Positions 8,756 to 17,525 of a stretch of DNA of 64,000 nt are shown here, one piece after another. Made by a program: the position numbers and the translations under genes. The stretch covers positions 7,404 through 71,403 of the forward strand of contig JAEWPS010000059.1 in assembly GCA_023460515.1 (NCBI GenBank), written 5' to 3'. Position 1 is the first letter of the stretch, and each line of letters starts with the position of its first letter. The stretch is from Bacillota bacterium (GTDB lineage Bacteria > Bacillota > Clostridia > TANB77 > CAG-465). A model generated the notes under the pieces. The model was not told where the DNA came from and ran no database searches. It worked only from the letters and a program-made list of their open reading frames with translations.

Positions 8756-8913
8756 AAATTAGTTTTCGGATAAATATCTAATGTAAATTAAAAATATGTA
8801 ATTTATTTTATTAATTTACTAATATATATTATGTAAAAAAAATCAATTTGACAGTAATATTTAAAAATACTATTCATATATTGTAATATAAAAATATATG
8901 AGGAGGAAATATT

Positions 8914-10449
8914 ATGTTAGTAAATACAGAAAATAAAGGTTTAAATCTCCATACGGTGCCAATTAGAGAAAATGTAAGTGTGTGGATAGAGCAAGACATA
9001 CTTGTTCCAGATACTAAACCAGATGCAATTAAAATAATAAATGTTACAGTTAATCCATATGTAACAGATGTAGAGGTTATGGATAATAAAGTTAAGGTTA
9101 CGGGTAAGCTTAACTATTATGTAATATATAGGACAAATGAAACTAATATGGGCACAAGAGGGCTATTTGTATCGCTTCCATATACACAAGTATTAAATGT
9201 CAAAGGTATAAAAAAAGATACAGATGTTAGAGTAAGACCTATGGTTAAAAATGTTATTTATTCTCTTCCAAATGAGAGGAAAATAGCAATTAAAACTGAG
9301 ATTATATTTAGAGTTAAAGGATTAGAATCTACATATATAAATCTAATCCAAAGGTTTTCTCCTGATCATAAGGTAGAAACTAAATTAAGTCAAAATACAT
9401 TTAATAATATAATAAGAAGTAAATATAATGTTATTGCTTCAAGAGAAGATATTATGATTCCAAATGAAAATGAGGATCTATATGAAATATTAAAAGTTGA
9501 ACCGTTTATTATAAATACAGAATATAAAGAAAGTTACAATAAAATTATGGTTAAAGGAGATATATCAGTTAATCTACTTTATCTAGCAGATAAACAAGAG
9601 ACTGAAATCAAGAAAATAACTCTTGAAATACCATTTACAGGTATGATTGAAATGGATAACATAACAGATAAATCAAAATTTAGTATAGATTTCGTAATAA
9701 ATGATTTTAACATCAGGCCAAATACAGAAATGTCTGCTTCAAAAACAATGAGCGTAGATTATCAAATTGGTGTTTATGTAAATATGTTTGAACAAGAGGA
9801 AATATCTTATGTAGATGACTTTTATAGTGAAGAAAAAAAATTGAAATGTGAACAATGTGTTAAAAGAGCGGTTAGAGATGCAATAGTGATACAAAAAAAT
9901 ATAGATATTAAAGAAACTTTAAATAATATTTTAGCGGATAATACAAAATTATTAGATTATACCATTGATACAAGTTATATAGTACTTAAGCAAGTAGCAA
10001 ACAATGTACATGTGGATGGTAATGTGAAAATAGGTGTTCTAGTTCAAAATATAGATACATTAGAGATTGAAAATAAAGTTGTTGATGTATTAGTAAATGA
10101 AGAATATAATTTAGATGATGTAAACCAAGATACTAATATCAGTCTTAACATATATGCAGATAAAGTTAGTATTTCTCAAACTGGAAATGATATGGATGTA
10201 AAACTAAAACTAAATTTAGATATAAAAACTGAAAGTATAGTTGACCTTAATGTTTCGGATAATATTGAAGAGGAAGATTTAGATATATCTAATATGGATA
10301 GCATGAACATATATATAGTAAAACCAAAAGATACATTATGGTCTATAGCTAAAAAATATAATACAACTGTAGAAAAAATAATTCAAACCAATGATTTAAC
10401 AGATCAAAGTATAATTAATGTAGGACAGAAAATTCTTATTATCAGGTAA
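8914..10449 (+). CDS. sipL: SipL-like spore coat morphogenesis protein
   Basis: The 511-residue protein carries DUF3794-type repeats (first about 10-140, with VWIEQDILVPDTKPDAIKI near the start; further repeats to about 440) and ends in a LysM domain (about 464-511, YIVKPKDTLWSIAKKYN). This arrangement and length match SipL, the clostridial partner of SpoIVA that tethers the coat to the forespore membrane. RBS GAGGAGG stands before the ATG. The promoter region shows an ATATT-13-CATATATT pattern resembling a sigma-E site, which would suit mother-cell expression. Confidence 0.88.
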   Translation: MLVNTENKGLNLHTVPIRENVSVWIEQDILVPDTKPDAIKIINVTVNPYVTDVEVMDNKVKVTGKLNYYVIYRTNETNMGTRGLFVSLPYTQVLNVKGIKKDTDVRVRPMVKNVIYSLPNERKIAIKTEIIFRVKGLESTYINLIQRFSPDHKVETKLSQNTFNNIIRSKYNVIASREDIMIPNENEDLYEILKVEPFIINTEYKESYNKIMVKGDISVNLLYLADKQETEIKKITLEIPFTGMIEMDNITDKSKFSIDFVINDFNIRPNTEMSASKTMSVDYQIGVYVNMFEQEEISYVDDFYSEEKKLKCEQCVKRAVRDAIVIQKNIDIKETLNNILADNTKLLDYTIDTSYIVLKQVANNVHVDGNVKIGVLVQNIDTLEIENKVVDVLVNEEYNLDDVNQDTNISLNIYADKVSISQTGNDMDVKLKLNLDIKTESIVDLNVSDNIEEEDLDISNMDSMNIYIVKPKDTLWSIAKKYNTTVEKIIQTNDLTDQSIINVGQKILIIR

Positions 10450-10453
10450 TGAT

Positions 10454-11143
10454 ATGAGATTAAAATATTATACAAGAACATTAAGACAAATGAGTTTAAA
10501 CAAACCATTTGTCTTTATTTTTATAACAGTAGTAATTATAATTTCAATTTTTATATATATGTATAGTAAAGCAGCACCAATAATTAATGCTGTATGCGAA
10601 TCTAATGCTAAATATATTGCCCTAGAGGTAACTAATAAGGCTGTATCTGAAAGCATAGACGATATTAAATATGAAGATTTAGTAATATTAAAACAAGACA
10701 CAACAGGTAAAATAATAGCAATAAATGCTAATGTTATGGAACTAAATAGATTATCTACTAATATATCAACAACAGTATCAGAAAAGTTAGCAAATATAAA
10801 GGATAGATATATAACAATACCGCTTTCTAGTTTATTTAATATGGGACTATTTAGTGGTTATGGCCCTAAATTACCACTTAGTATTATTCCTTCAGGAAAT
10901 GTAACGGCAAAATTTAAATCTGAATTTGAAGAAGCTGGTATAAATCAAATAAGGCATAGAATATTTATAGAAGTAACTACTAAAGTAAGATTAATAGCAC
11001 CGTTTTATACGTCTTCACAAGAATATATTAATGAGGTTACAGTTGCAGAATATGTAATAGTTGGAGATACTCCTGAAACTTACTATAATATAACAGGTCT
11101 AGAAGATTTAAGTAAAGATACAACAACTAACTTAATAAAATAA
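10454..11143 (+). CDS. yunB: Sporulation protein YunB
   Basis: The 229-residue protein has one N-terminal membrane helix (about 20-38) followed by an exported domain with the family patterns NAKYIALEVTNKAV, IPLSSLFN and GLFSGYGPKLPLSI, then a beta-rich end. YunB is a sigma-E regulated membrane protein of the sporulating mother cell whose molecular role is not settled. It starts four bases after the sipL stop, so both are likely one sporulation unit. Confidence 0.88.
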   Translation: MRLKYYTRTLRQMSLNKPFVFIFITVVIIISIFIYMYSKAAPIINAVCESNAKYIALEVTNKAVSESIDDIKYEDLVILKQDTTGKIIAINANVMELNRLSTNISTTVSEKLANIKDRYITIPLSSLFNMGLFSGYGPKLPLSIIPSGNVTAKFKSEFEEAGINQIRHRIFIEVTTKVRLIAPFYTSSQEYINEVTVAEYVIVGDTPETYYNITGLEDLSKDTTTNLIK

Positions 11144-11259
11144 AAAAATTAAAATGAAATAAATATTCATTAAGAATATTCTTTAAAAAAAGTAAATTTT
11201 ATATATTTCTATTGAATTTTTATCAGTAAATGGTATAATTCTAGCAGGAAGTGATAAGA

Positions 11260-11982
11260 TTGAAAAAAAGAATATTCTTAATTGCTATAATAATATTAAT
11301 TATTCTAATAATAACTTTAACAATTATGTATATTAAAAATATAAGTACTGATCAAAAACAAGAAGAAACAGAAAAACAAGTGGATGAATTAGAAAACATA
11401 GTAGTAGAAACGCCAAAACCAGAAGTATATAAAGATGATAATCCAATAAAAATTGGTTTGTACGTAAATAGTAATAATGGTAAAAAATTAATAACAGAAT
11501 ACTCTTCTAAATGGGATGCAGAAGCGATAATGGGGATGTTTTATGCAATTCCTACAAATGATATTATAGTTAGTGGGAAATCATTTGAAACCGTTTGGAA
11601 AAAGTATTGGAATGAGTATCCAAATATTGAAAAATACAAAATAGGATATAATATTAAATTTACTCTAAATACTGGAGAAATAATTGATCAAAAAATATTA
11701 AATCCAGATGATGCATATTTAATGTTCCCTAAAGTACAATTTTATTTATACGATGATGTTAATTTAATTCCAGGTAGAAGATATTACCACGTAACTCAAG
11801 GAGAAATGACAGAAAATACACAGTGTACATCTGTTAAAATTGTTGGTGATAAATCAACAAAAAACATTATATCACCAATTGAATTAACCGTATTTACTTT
11901 TGATGGTGAGGAGGATTTTGACTTCCTTACTGGTAAATATCGTGGAAACAGCTATTATACTATTTTGATTAATAAAAAATAA
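11260..11982 (+). CDS. Hypothetical membrane-anchored protein
   Basis: I do not recognise this 240-residue protein. It has one N-terminal membrane helix (about 3-24), a Glu-rich linker (about 30-55) and an external mixed domain with aromatic-rich stretches (VWKKYWNEYP, FYLYDDV, GRRYYHVTQGEM). The TTG at 11260 is chosen because AGGAAGTGAT lies just before it; the GTG at 11251 is inside that RBS. TTGAAT-16-TATAAT (11212-11239) is a plausible promoter. It may be co-transcribed with the ASCH gene that follows 18 bases later. Confidence 0.75.
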   Translation: MKKRIFLIAIIILIILIITLTIMYIKNISTDQKQEETEKQVDELENIVVETPKPEVYKDDNPIKIGLYVNSNNGKKLITEYSSKWDAEAIMGMFYAIPTNDIIVSGKSFETVWKKYWNEYPNIEKYKIGYNIKFTLNTGEIIDQKILNPDDAYLMFPKVQFYLYDDVNLIPGRRYYHVTQGEMTENTQCTSVKIVGDKSTKNIISPIELTVFTFDGEEDFDFLTGKYRGNSYYTILINKK

Positions 11983-12000
11983 TTAATGAAAGGAAAAAAT

Positions 12001-12399
12001 ATGAATACAATTTTATTGTCTATAAATCCAGAGCATGTAGAAAAAATATTTAATGGAATAAAACAATATGAATATAGAAAAATTAAATGTAGGAAAGATG
12101 TAGAAAAAATAATAATATATTCTACATATCCCATAATGAAGGTTGTAGGAGAAGCAAATGTTGAAAAAACATTAGAAGATACTCCAAAAAATATATGGAA
12201 AATCACAGAAAAATATTCAGGAACTAGCATGGATTTTTATAACGAATATTTTAAAGATAAAGAAAAGGCTATAGCATATAAATTAATAGATGTTGAAAAA
12301 TATAGTAGACCTAAAGAATTATCTGAGTATGGTATAAAACATTCACCACAATCATTTTTATATATAGATGATATAAAAGATATAATAAATAATAAATAA
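12001..12399 (+). CDS. ASCH-domain protein
   Basis: The 132-residue protein shows the ASCH/PUA-like pattern: LLSINPEHVEKIFNGIKQYE at the start (x-I-x-P-x-x-x-x-x-I-x-x-G-x-K), a YRKI strand, VGEANVEKTLED, and SPQSFLYI at the end. ASCH domains bind RNA or modified nucleotides; some are nucleases. The ATG at 12001 has AAAGGA before it. The last codons and the stop lie inside a 7-bp tandem repeat (12383-12445), so length changes there would only alter the final few residues. Confidence 0.78.
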   Translation: MNTILLSINPEHVEKIFNGIKQYEYRKIKCRKDVEKIIIYSTYPIMKVVGEANVEKTLEDTPKNIWKITEKYSGTSMDFYNEYFKDKEKAIAYKLIDVEKYSRPKELSEYGIKHSPQSFLYIDDIKDIINNK

Positions 12400-12445
12400 T
12401 AAATAATAAATAATAAATAATAAATAATAAATAATAAATAATAAA
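12383..12445. repeat. Nine tandem copies of TAATAAA
   Basis: The 7-bp unit TAATAAA is repeated nine times without error and covers the end and stop of the ASCH gene. Since each unit brings stop codons and 7 is not a multiple of 3, every reading frame is closed within a few units. Such arrays expand and contract by polymerase slippage. Confidence 0.95.
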
Positions 12446-12447
12446 AG

Positions 12448-12490
12448 AAAGCACCTTTAAAAATAAATATGTTTTAAAGGTGCTTTTAGT
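12448..12490. terminator. Bidirectional terminator
   Basis: AAAGCACCTTTAAAA (12448-12462) pairs with TTTTAAAGGTGCTTT (12472-12486), 15 bp with no mismatch, flanked by A-rich and T-rich sides. It separates the ASCH gene from the convergent gene at 12515-12688. Confidence 0.85.
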
Positions 12491-12514
12491 TTGTTACTTA
12501 TTAATAGAGTAGTT

Positions 12515-12688
12515 TTATGCAGGTTGTGATGAGCCTGAAATATTTTGTTCTACAATTTCATTTGCTTCATCATCACCTACAATTTCAGGTTCTTCGTATC
12601 CTTGGTAAATTGCACATGACACAACATGACATTCTCCATTGTAACAATCTCCGGGTTTACAATTTGGATGATCTTTGATATATGCCAT
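12515..12688 (-). CDS. Small cysteine-rich protein, 57 aa
   Basis: The start is the ATG at 12688, behind a perfect AAGGAGGTG; the longer frame to 12709 begins inside the RBS. The peptide begins MAYIKDHP and then has four cysteines in a short stretch (CKPGDCYNGECHVVSC), followed by an acidic tail. The cysteine spacing could bind zinc or an iron-sulfur cluster. I do not recognise the family; no radical SAM maturase or transporter is adjacent, so a modified peptide is not supported. A TTGAAA-16-TATAAT promoter lies about 60 bases upstream. Confidence 0.75.
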   Translation of the reverse strand: MAYIKDHPNCKPGDCYNGECHVVSCAIYQGYEEPEIVGDDEANEIVEQNISGSSQPA

Positions 12689-12928
12689 ACAAAACACCTC
12701 CTTAATCAATACACTTATTAAAGGTAAAATAAAAAATTAAAATATACAGTATAATTATACCATATGTTTATTAAATTTCAACGGAATATATATAAATATT
12801 ACTTATTTTTACAAATAAATTAATAATTAGGAATTATTATAATGATGATTAAAAAGAAATACTGTTAATCTTTACATTTATAAAAATAAGTTATATAATA
12901 TTAATAAAAAAGCAAAAGGAGATTATAA

Positions 12929-13489
12929 ATGGATAAAGAAAAAATAGATTTAATCAGTAAAGAAGTATATAAAAGATGTATTAGTGAAGAAAACTTTTTT
13001 GGTATAGGAGCATTCTATCATATAGAATCAGTAGTCAAAAATGCTGTATTTCTTGCGAAAATATATAATGCAGATATAGAAATAGTTACTCTAGCTGCGT
13101 GGCTTCATGATATAGCGTCAGTGACAAACTATGAACTATATGAAGACCACCATATACATGGAGTTAAAATTGCAGAAAAAATATTATCAGATTTAGAATA
13201 TGATAATGAAAAGATCGAACATGTAAAAAAATGTATATTAAATCATAGAGGTAGTGTATTGAATGAAAAAGAAACAGTAGAAGAAAAATGTATTGCAGAT
13301 GCTGATTCAATATCTCATTTTGATAATGTACCATCATTATTTAATCTTGCTTTTGTTGTAAGGAAATATTCAATTAGTGATGGAGAGAAATTTGTTAAAG
13401 ATAAACTAATAAGAAGTTACAATAAACTGTCTCCTGAAAGCAAGAAAATATATAAGAATAAATATAATAGTGTAATGGAAATATTTTAG
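12929..13489 (+). CDS. HD-domain phosphohydrolase
   Basis: The 186-residue protein has the HD-superfamily metal motifs: His near 31 (FYHIESVV), the HD pair in AAWLHDIAS (about 63-64), two histidines in DHHIHG (about 78-81), His in LNHRGS and the final Asp in ADADSISH (about 126). Such proteins hydrolyse phosphate esters of nucleotides or similar compounds. The substrate is not evident. RBS AAAGGAG lies eight bases upstream. It stands alone between intergenic gaps. Confidence 0.85.
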   Translation: MDKEKIDLISKEVYKRCISEENFFGIGAFYHIESVVKNAVFLAKIYNADIEIVTLAAWLHDIASVTNYELYEDHHIHGVKIAEKILSDLEYDNEKIEHVKKCILNHRGSVLNEKETVEEKCIADADSISHFDNVPSLFNLAFVVRKYSISDGEKFVKDKLIRSYNKLSPESKKIYKNKYNSVMEIF

Positions 13490-13571
13490 TGTAGCAGTGT
13501 ATATATTTATAAGTAAATATATGTTATAATAAATTTAATAAAAAACTTTATTTTATTGGAGGTGTTAGAAA

Positions 13572-13928
13572 TTGAAAAAAGAAAAAATAAATAAAATTTT
13601 ACTTATAATTTCTTTTTTGCCATATGTTTTATTAATATTAATTTCATTATATCATTCCGTTTTTGGGTATGACGTGTATACTCTAATATTACCAACATAC
13701 GTTAAAACAATATATGGTATGGAAGCTTTCTTATCAACGTTGTCTTGGAATGCTTTATTATTATGCTTTATTCCAATTTTACCTATATGTTTGTTATACC
13801 AAATAATAAATTTAACCATATATATTATTAACAAAATTAAACATAAAAAATTTAAACACATTATTATCTATTTATTTGCAATTTGTGCTGTACTCTTAAT
13901 TTGCGTGCTACTTTTCAGTAGACTTTAG
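13572..13928 (+). CDS. Small three-helix membrane protein
   Basis: The 118-residue product has three hydrophobic segments (about 8-28, 52-85, 95-116) with basic loops and no recognisable motif. The TTG start is supported by GGAGGTG nine bases upstream. Function unknown. Confidence 0.65.
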   Translation: MKKEKINKILLIISFLPYVLLILISLYHSVFGYDVYTLILPTYVKTIYGMEAFLSTLSWNALLLCFIPILPICLLYQIINLTIYIINKIKHKKFKHIIIYLFAICAVLLICVLLFSRL

Positions 13929-14014
13929 GCAATATAAAATGTTTTTTTATGTACTTTATAAATAAATTGTGATATAATATAATTATTAATAAGAAATAAA
14001 ATAGAGGTGATAGT

Positions 14015-14545
14015 TTGAAAAAATTAAGAAAAATGTTAGGCAAATACAATGATGAACATATGATTCAACTTATGGCTTTAATTTCTAGTCAAAGTAAAGA
14101 AACTATTGCTAATTGGTGTATTGATTATGCTGAAAAAGAAATTCTACCAATATACTTAAAGTATTATCCAAATGATTATAGACCTAAAATGGCTTTAGAC
14201 GCTTCTCGTGATTGGTTAAAAGGATTAAAGAAACTTCCGGAAGTTAAAAATATAATCTTAAATGAATGTCATCAGGCGGCGCGAGAAGCAGAAAATAATC
14301 CAGCAGCTCAAGCAGCGGCTAGAACTCTTGGACAAGCGGCAGCTTGTTTTCATACTCCAACACATTCAATGGGATTAGCATTTTATGGCGGAGCAGCTGT
14401 TGCTTATGATAGATTAGGACTTGAAGCTAGCAATGAGGAATATGAAGAGGTAGCATATCAGGAAGTTATTAAAATGATTAATGAATTAAAGAAGGTTGCA
14501 GTAGAAAATGAAACAAACAAGGCAAAATTAAATTGGCACTGTTAA
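14015..14545 (+). CDS. Imm5-like putative immunity protein
   Basis: The 176-residue helical, soluble protein carries PNDYRPKMALDASRDWLKG (about 51-69) and an Ala-rich end (AAARTLGQAAACFHTPTHSM), which I recall as the Imm-5-like family described from polymorphic toxin loci. No toxin gene is adjacent, so an immunity role is only a family inference. TTG start behind AGAGGTGAT. The Ala-rich, more GC-rich codons stand out from the neighbours. Confidence 0.65.
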   Translation: MKKLRKMLGKYNDEHMIQLMALISSQSKETIANWCIDYAEKEILPIYLKYYPNDYRPKMALDASRDWLKGLKKLPEVKNIILNECHQAAREAENNPAAQAAARTLGQAAACFHTPTHSMGLAFYGGAAVAYDRLGLEASNEEYEEVAYQEVIKMINELKKVAVENETNKAKLNWHC

Positions 14546-14563
14546 TAAATTATAATAATAAAT

Positions 14564-14603
14564 ACAAAAACCCAGTAAATATAACCATTTATTGGGTTTT
14601 TGT
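14564..14603. terminator. Terminator after the Imm5-like gene
   Basis: ACAAAAACCCAGTAAAT (14564-14580) pairs with ATTTATTGGGTTTTTGT (14587-14603) with one G-T pair; T-run within the 3' arm. Confidence 0.85.
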
Positions 14604-14696
14604 AAATAATTTTTATCTTTTTTAAAAATAAATGTAATATATAGTTGACATTTTGTAAGATATAGTATATAATATTATTATCAAATGAGGTGAAAT

Positions 14697-14897
14697 ATGA
14701 AGAATAGGAAAATGAAAATTGCGCGATTAGAACTAGATATGAAACAAGAAGATCTAGCAACTATTGTAGGAGTTACACGCCAAACAATTGGTATGATTGA
14801 GTCTGGAAATTACAACCCTACTTTAAATCTTTGTATTGCAATCTGTAAGGCACTTGGCAAAACTTTGGATGAATTATTTTGGGAGGTAGAAAAATGA
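14697..14897 (+). CDS. XRE-family transcriptional regulator, short
   Basis: The 66-residue protein is a single Cro/CI-type helix-turn-helix: KIARLELDMKQEDLATIVGV, then TRQTIGMIESGNYNPT. It has no sensor domain. Such short regulators commonly pair with a membrane protein encoded directly behind, as here (ATGA overlap), and control their own operon. The promoter is probably TTGACA (14644-14649) with a TATAAT-like TATAGT/TATAAT region near 14661-14672. Confidence 0.9.
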   Translation: MKNRKMKIARLELDMKQEDLATIVGVTRQTIGMIESGNYNPTLNLCIAICKALGKTLDELFWEVEK

Positions 14898-15382
14898 AAA
14901 AACAAATTATACAAGACGAAAGAATAGTAACACAAAAACAAAAAATATTAAGTGAATCATATATCATCTTAATGGTAATTCTTATTATATCTATATTTAT
15001 ACAACAAAATTTATTAAATGCACCTTTTAAACAATATGCAGTTGAGGTTATATGTTTTTTTGGAATATCAATTTACATTTTAATACGTAATTTAACACTT
15101 GGAATTGATATGTTTGGAGAAAAAAAGATGGCAAAAATAATAGCTTTTAGAAATAGTATAATAGCTGGAATTGCTGTAACCGTTGTAACAGGTGTTTCAA
15201 ACTATATTGAATACGCAGAGAAATATGCAGGAAAATTGAGTTTTTTTGTGATTTCACTATTAATTACATTTATTAGTTCAGTTATTTGCACATTTGTTGT
15301 CTTTGCATTGATAGGGTTTATTAATGATATCAAAATAAATCAACTTGAAAAAAAATTGGATGAAGAAGAAGAAAACAATTAA
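14894..15382 (+). CDS. Membrane protein paired with XRE regulator
   Basis: The 162-residue protein has four predicted membrane helices (about 20-37, 48-64, 84-106, 112-137), a charged N-terminus with DERIVTQKQKI, and an acidic coiled tail. It resembles the DUF6773/DUF3796-like membrane partners of short XRE regulators; I am not certain which. The ATG at 14894 (GGGAGG eight bases before) overlaps the regulator stop. Confidence 0.75.
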   Translation: MKKQIIQDERIVTQKQKILSESYIILMVILIISIFIQQNLLNAPFKQYAVEVICFFGISIYILIRNLTLGIDMFGEKKMAKIIAFRNSIIAGIAVTVVTGVSNYIEYAEKYAGKLSFFVISLLITFISSVICTFVVFALIGFINDIKINQLEKKLDEEEENN

Positions 15383-15423
15383 TGGCTAAATTAAAAATTT
15401 ATGAGTTAACCAACAATATAATA

Positions 15424-15460
15424 AAAGCTTCAAACTTATATGTTTGTAGCTTTTGTTATA
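15424..15460 (+). terminator. Terminator after the XRE-membrane pair
   Basis: AAAAGCT and CAAAC (15424-15435) pair with GTTTG and AGCTTTT (15442-15454), then GTTATATTTT. The rest of the gap up to 15640 holds TATAAT-like sequence at 15599-15604 but no gene. Confidence 0.65.
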
Positions 15461-15640
15461 TTTTATTGCTGCAATTTTGATTGTTGTAAATGAAGTCTTA
15501 TCAGTAATTATACTTATTTTACATATTATGAGTATGCTAAGTGAAAGTTTGATAGTGTCTTGTACTAAATAGTTATTGAAATATTATGTAAAATATGATA
15601 TAATACATATAGTTAAATTTATATTAATGGAGGGATGAAT

Positions 15641-15991
15641 ATGTCATTGACAATTTATCGAGTGTGTCAACCGGTGATTATCCGGGAAGAGAATATTATT
15701 GATGTAAAATCTGTAACTTTGGCTTGTAATTTTTCATACTCATTGAGCTATTCTGCTGTAGAATTTGTCGAAAAAGCAGCCGAAAATGCAGTTGCCTATG
15801 TAGAAGAGACCTGCGGTGCTAAATTACTATTGCTATGTAATGCAAAGACGGGTGAAGTTTTTATACCAGATTATTATCCTGAGGTAGTAAAGCTTGAAAT
15901 TAAGCAACAATTTATTGCATATTTACTGTCTAACATTCAATTTAAAGACATAAAATTTATGAAATTCAAACGAGATAGACTGATCAAATAA
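15641..15991 (+). CDS. Hypothetical protein, 116 aa
   Basis: Not recognised. A soluble protein with alternating strands and helices; SLTIYRVCQPVIIREENIID at the start and a helical VEFVEKAAENAVAYVEETCG in the middle. The ATG at 15641 is preferred over 15635 because GGAGGG ends six bases before it. Composition is richer in G+C and uses codons such as CGG, CCG and GCC that are rare in neighbouring genes, like the gene at 2040-2561. It probably forms a unit with the gene at 16029. Confidence 0.7.
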   Translation: MSLTIYRVCQPVIIREENIIDVKSVTLACNFSYSLSYSAVEFVEKAAENAVAYVEETCGAKLLLLCNAKTGEVFIPDYYPEVVKLEIKQQFIAYLLSNIQFKDIKFMKFKRDRLIK

Positions 15992-16028
15992 AAATCTAAC
16001 AACCTAAAAAAATATTCAGGAGGTTTTT

Positions 16029-16478
16029 ATGTCTAATAAAGAAAAACGGATTTTTAAAAAAGGTGAGGTATTATATGTAATTGATTGTTGGGGCACTACA
16101 TGCGGCATGCATGCTTTTGAAGCTTCAGCTAGAATTATTCATGTTGATGAAGAAATAGGAAGTTTTGATGCAGTTCTATATGGTGATACATATCAGAGAT
16201 ATAATGTTAAAGATTACGGTCGCTTGATTTTTGATGATGAATCAGAAGCAAAAAAGGCTGCATATAAATTACCAAAGCCAAATTCATATGTATATCAACT
16301 AATAGGTAATAGAGTTTTTGAGAAAATTGTTGTAGGAGTGCGAAATGAAAATATTAATAACTTCACGGATCTAGTTGTTCACTTAAATAAAGGGAAAAGT
16401 GTACCTATAGGAAGAATAGGTATTGAACTTTTTCTTGATGAATCATCTGCAAGAGAAAAAACAAGGAAAATTAATTAA
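16029..16478 (+). CDS. Hypothetical protein, 149 aa
   Basis: Not recognised. A soluble protein with a conserved-looking CWGTTCGMHAFEASARI segment (about 17-33), a DRY-like VLYGDTYQRYNVKDYGRLIFD strand-rich part and a charged end. AGGAGG is seven bases before the ATG. It lies 37 bases behind the 15641 gene and immediately before the ancestral rpsI terminator, so it was probably the neighbour of rpsI before the island came in. Confidence 0.7.
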   Translation: MSNKEKRIFKKGEVLYVIDCWGTTCGMHAFEASARIIHVDEEIGSFDAVLYGDTYQRYNVKDYGRLIFDDESEAKKAAYKLPKPNSYVYQLIGNRVFEKIVVGVRNENINNFTDLVVHLNKGKSVPIGRIGIELFLDESSAREKTRKIN

Positions 16479-16520
16479 TTTTTTTTACTTTTTCTAAAAA
16501 ATTTTAACTGTAAAAATTAA

Positions 16521-16552
16521 AAAGCACCAAACCATTGAGGTTGGTGCTTTTT
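16521..16552. terminator. Terminator, probable original rpsI terminator
   Basis: AAAGCACCAAACC pairs with GGTTGGTGCTTT with one bulged A. On the minus strand it ends in CTTTTTAATTTTTA, as an rpsI terminator should. It is homologous to the terminator now standing next to rpsI at 22391-22422: both have the CCAAACCATTG core and loop. Confidence 0.8.
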
Positions 16553-16562
16553 CTACATGTAT

Positions 16563-16576
16563 TATTATCTCTTTGA
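16563..16576. other. attL core of the rpsI island (14-bp direct repeat)
   Basis: TATTATCTCTTTGA here is identical to 22438-22451, where it spans the stop and last codons of rpsI (minus strand). The copy here is a leftover of the rpsI 3' end, next to the old terminator. No reading frame runs through it. Confidence 0.75.
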
Positions 16577-16616
16577 TAGTTACAAATATAGTATTTGCAG
16601 TAGCTATAAAGATTTT

Positions 16617-16640
16617 TGCATATTACTTGCATATTACGTA
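16617..16640. repeat. Iteron cluster 1 (possible recombinase arm sites)
   Basis: Two tandem units, TGCATATTACTTG then CATATTACGTA, about 40 bases inside attL. The same units recur at 18127-18158 and 22279-22306 in the same orientation. Confidence 0.65.
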
Positions 16641-16689
16641 AAAGCTCTTATAGAACTTTATAGATAGCTCTTTTTTTAAAAATGTATAC

Positions 16690-16718
16690 TTGAAATTCAT
16701 TTGATATTATGATATACT
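16690..16718 (+). promoter_or_regulatory. Promoter of the first HEPN gene
   Basis: TTGAAA (16690-16695), 17 bases, TATACT (16713-16718), 36 bases before the start codon. Confidence 0.6.
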
Positions 16719-16753
16719 TAGTTCAACAAATAGTAATTTGGAGGTATTTTATT

Positions 16754-17338
16754 ATGGAAAATATTAATGTGGAGATGGAAGATCCAGAAATTGCTACACT
16801 TCATCCGTTTTATTATAGTATAGCAGATTTAAACTATAATAAGTATAAACACTTCAAAGAAGAGTATAGGAAATTGACTAGTGGTAGTAAGGGCTGGGAT
16901 ATGCTTTCACATAGTAAAGAAGATAACACTAAGTATATGGAGTATTGGGGTAATTATAAATATCATGCTTTTATAGCTGTCATTTTTCAAGCTTTAGCTG
17001 TTGAAGCATATATTAATTACTACGGATTTAAAAAGTTAGGCAATACAAAATTTAAAACACATTATGAAAAAATGGATACTATAGATAAATATATAATTAT
17101 TTATGAAATAGTAAATAAAAAAGAATTTCCTAAAGATGAAGCAATATATGAAAAATTAAAAAAATTGATTAGTTTAAGAAACTATTTGGTTCATAGTAAG
17201 GCAACAAAAGTAAATATGAAAGATGATAACTTGCAAAAATTCTTGGATGATTTAAAAAAGCCCTTTGGTGGACTATTTGAAGATATAGATAAAGTAATGA
17301 CTACATATAATGAAATTGTAAAAATTATGAGTATATAA
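16754..17338 (+). CDS. HEPN-motif protein, putative defence RNase
   Basis: The 194-residue helical protein contains LISLRNYLVHSKA, in which R142-N143-x3-H147 fits the HEPN catalytic motif RxxxxH. The preceding AVIFQALAVEAYINYYGF helix is also typical of HEPN folds. HEPN proteins are often metal-independent RNases in toxin-antitoxin and abortive infection systems. The ATG at 16754 is chosen (GGAGGT nine bases before); the frame further upstream overlaps the promoter. No antitoxin is clearly visible, although a second HEPN-motif gene follows. Enzyme activity is inference. Confidence 0.72.
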   Translation: MENINVEMEDPEIATLHPFYYSIADLNYNKYKHFKEEYRKLTSGSKGWDMLSHSKEDNTKYMEYWGNYKYHAFIAVIFQALAVEAYINYYGFKKLGNTKFKTHYEKMDTIDKYIIIYEIVNKKEFPKDEAIYEKLKKLISLRNYLVHSKATKVNMKDDNLQKFLDDLKKPFGGLFEDIDKVMTTYNEIVKIMSI

Positions 17339-17525
17339 TTTTAAAATTATATTTTTTAAAAAAGATAATAAATTATACTGTTAAATATATATGGAAATTC
17401 ATTAATACCAAATAGATAGAGATATTAATAAGAAGTAGAAAAGCTTATATTAAAGCTGGTAAACAACTGAAATATAGCAAATATATATTATAGTTTATAA
17501 TTAATAATTTGTAGGAGGTGGTAAC

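Noticed and set aside
12383..12445. CRISPR-like repeat array
   Set aside because: The 7-bp units are contiguous without spacers; a simple tandem repeat. No cas genes or repeat-spacer arrays are seen in the window.
12515..12688. Cysteine-rich peptide as a SCIFF or other ribosomal natural product precursor
   Set aside because: Cysteine spacing differs from SCIFF and no maturase or exporter is adjacent; the nearest radical SAM gene is at 27067 and unrelated by context.
15520..15541. Possible fourth iteron cluster (TTTTACATATTATGAGTA)
   Set aside because: Only loosely similar to the island repeats and with no att core nearby; chance is likely in such AT-rich DNA.
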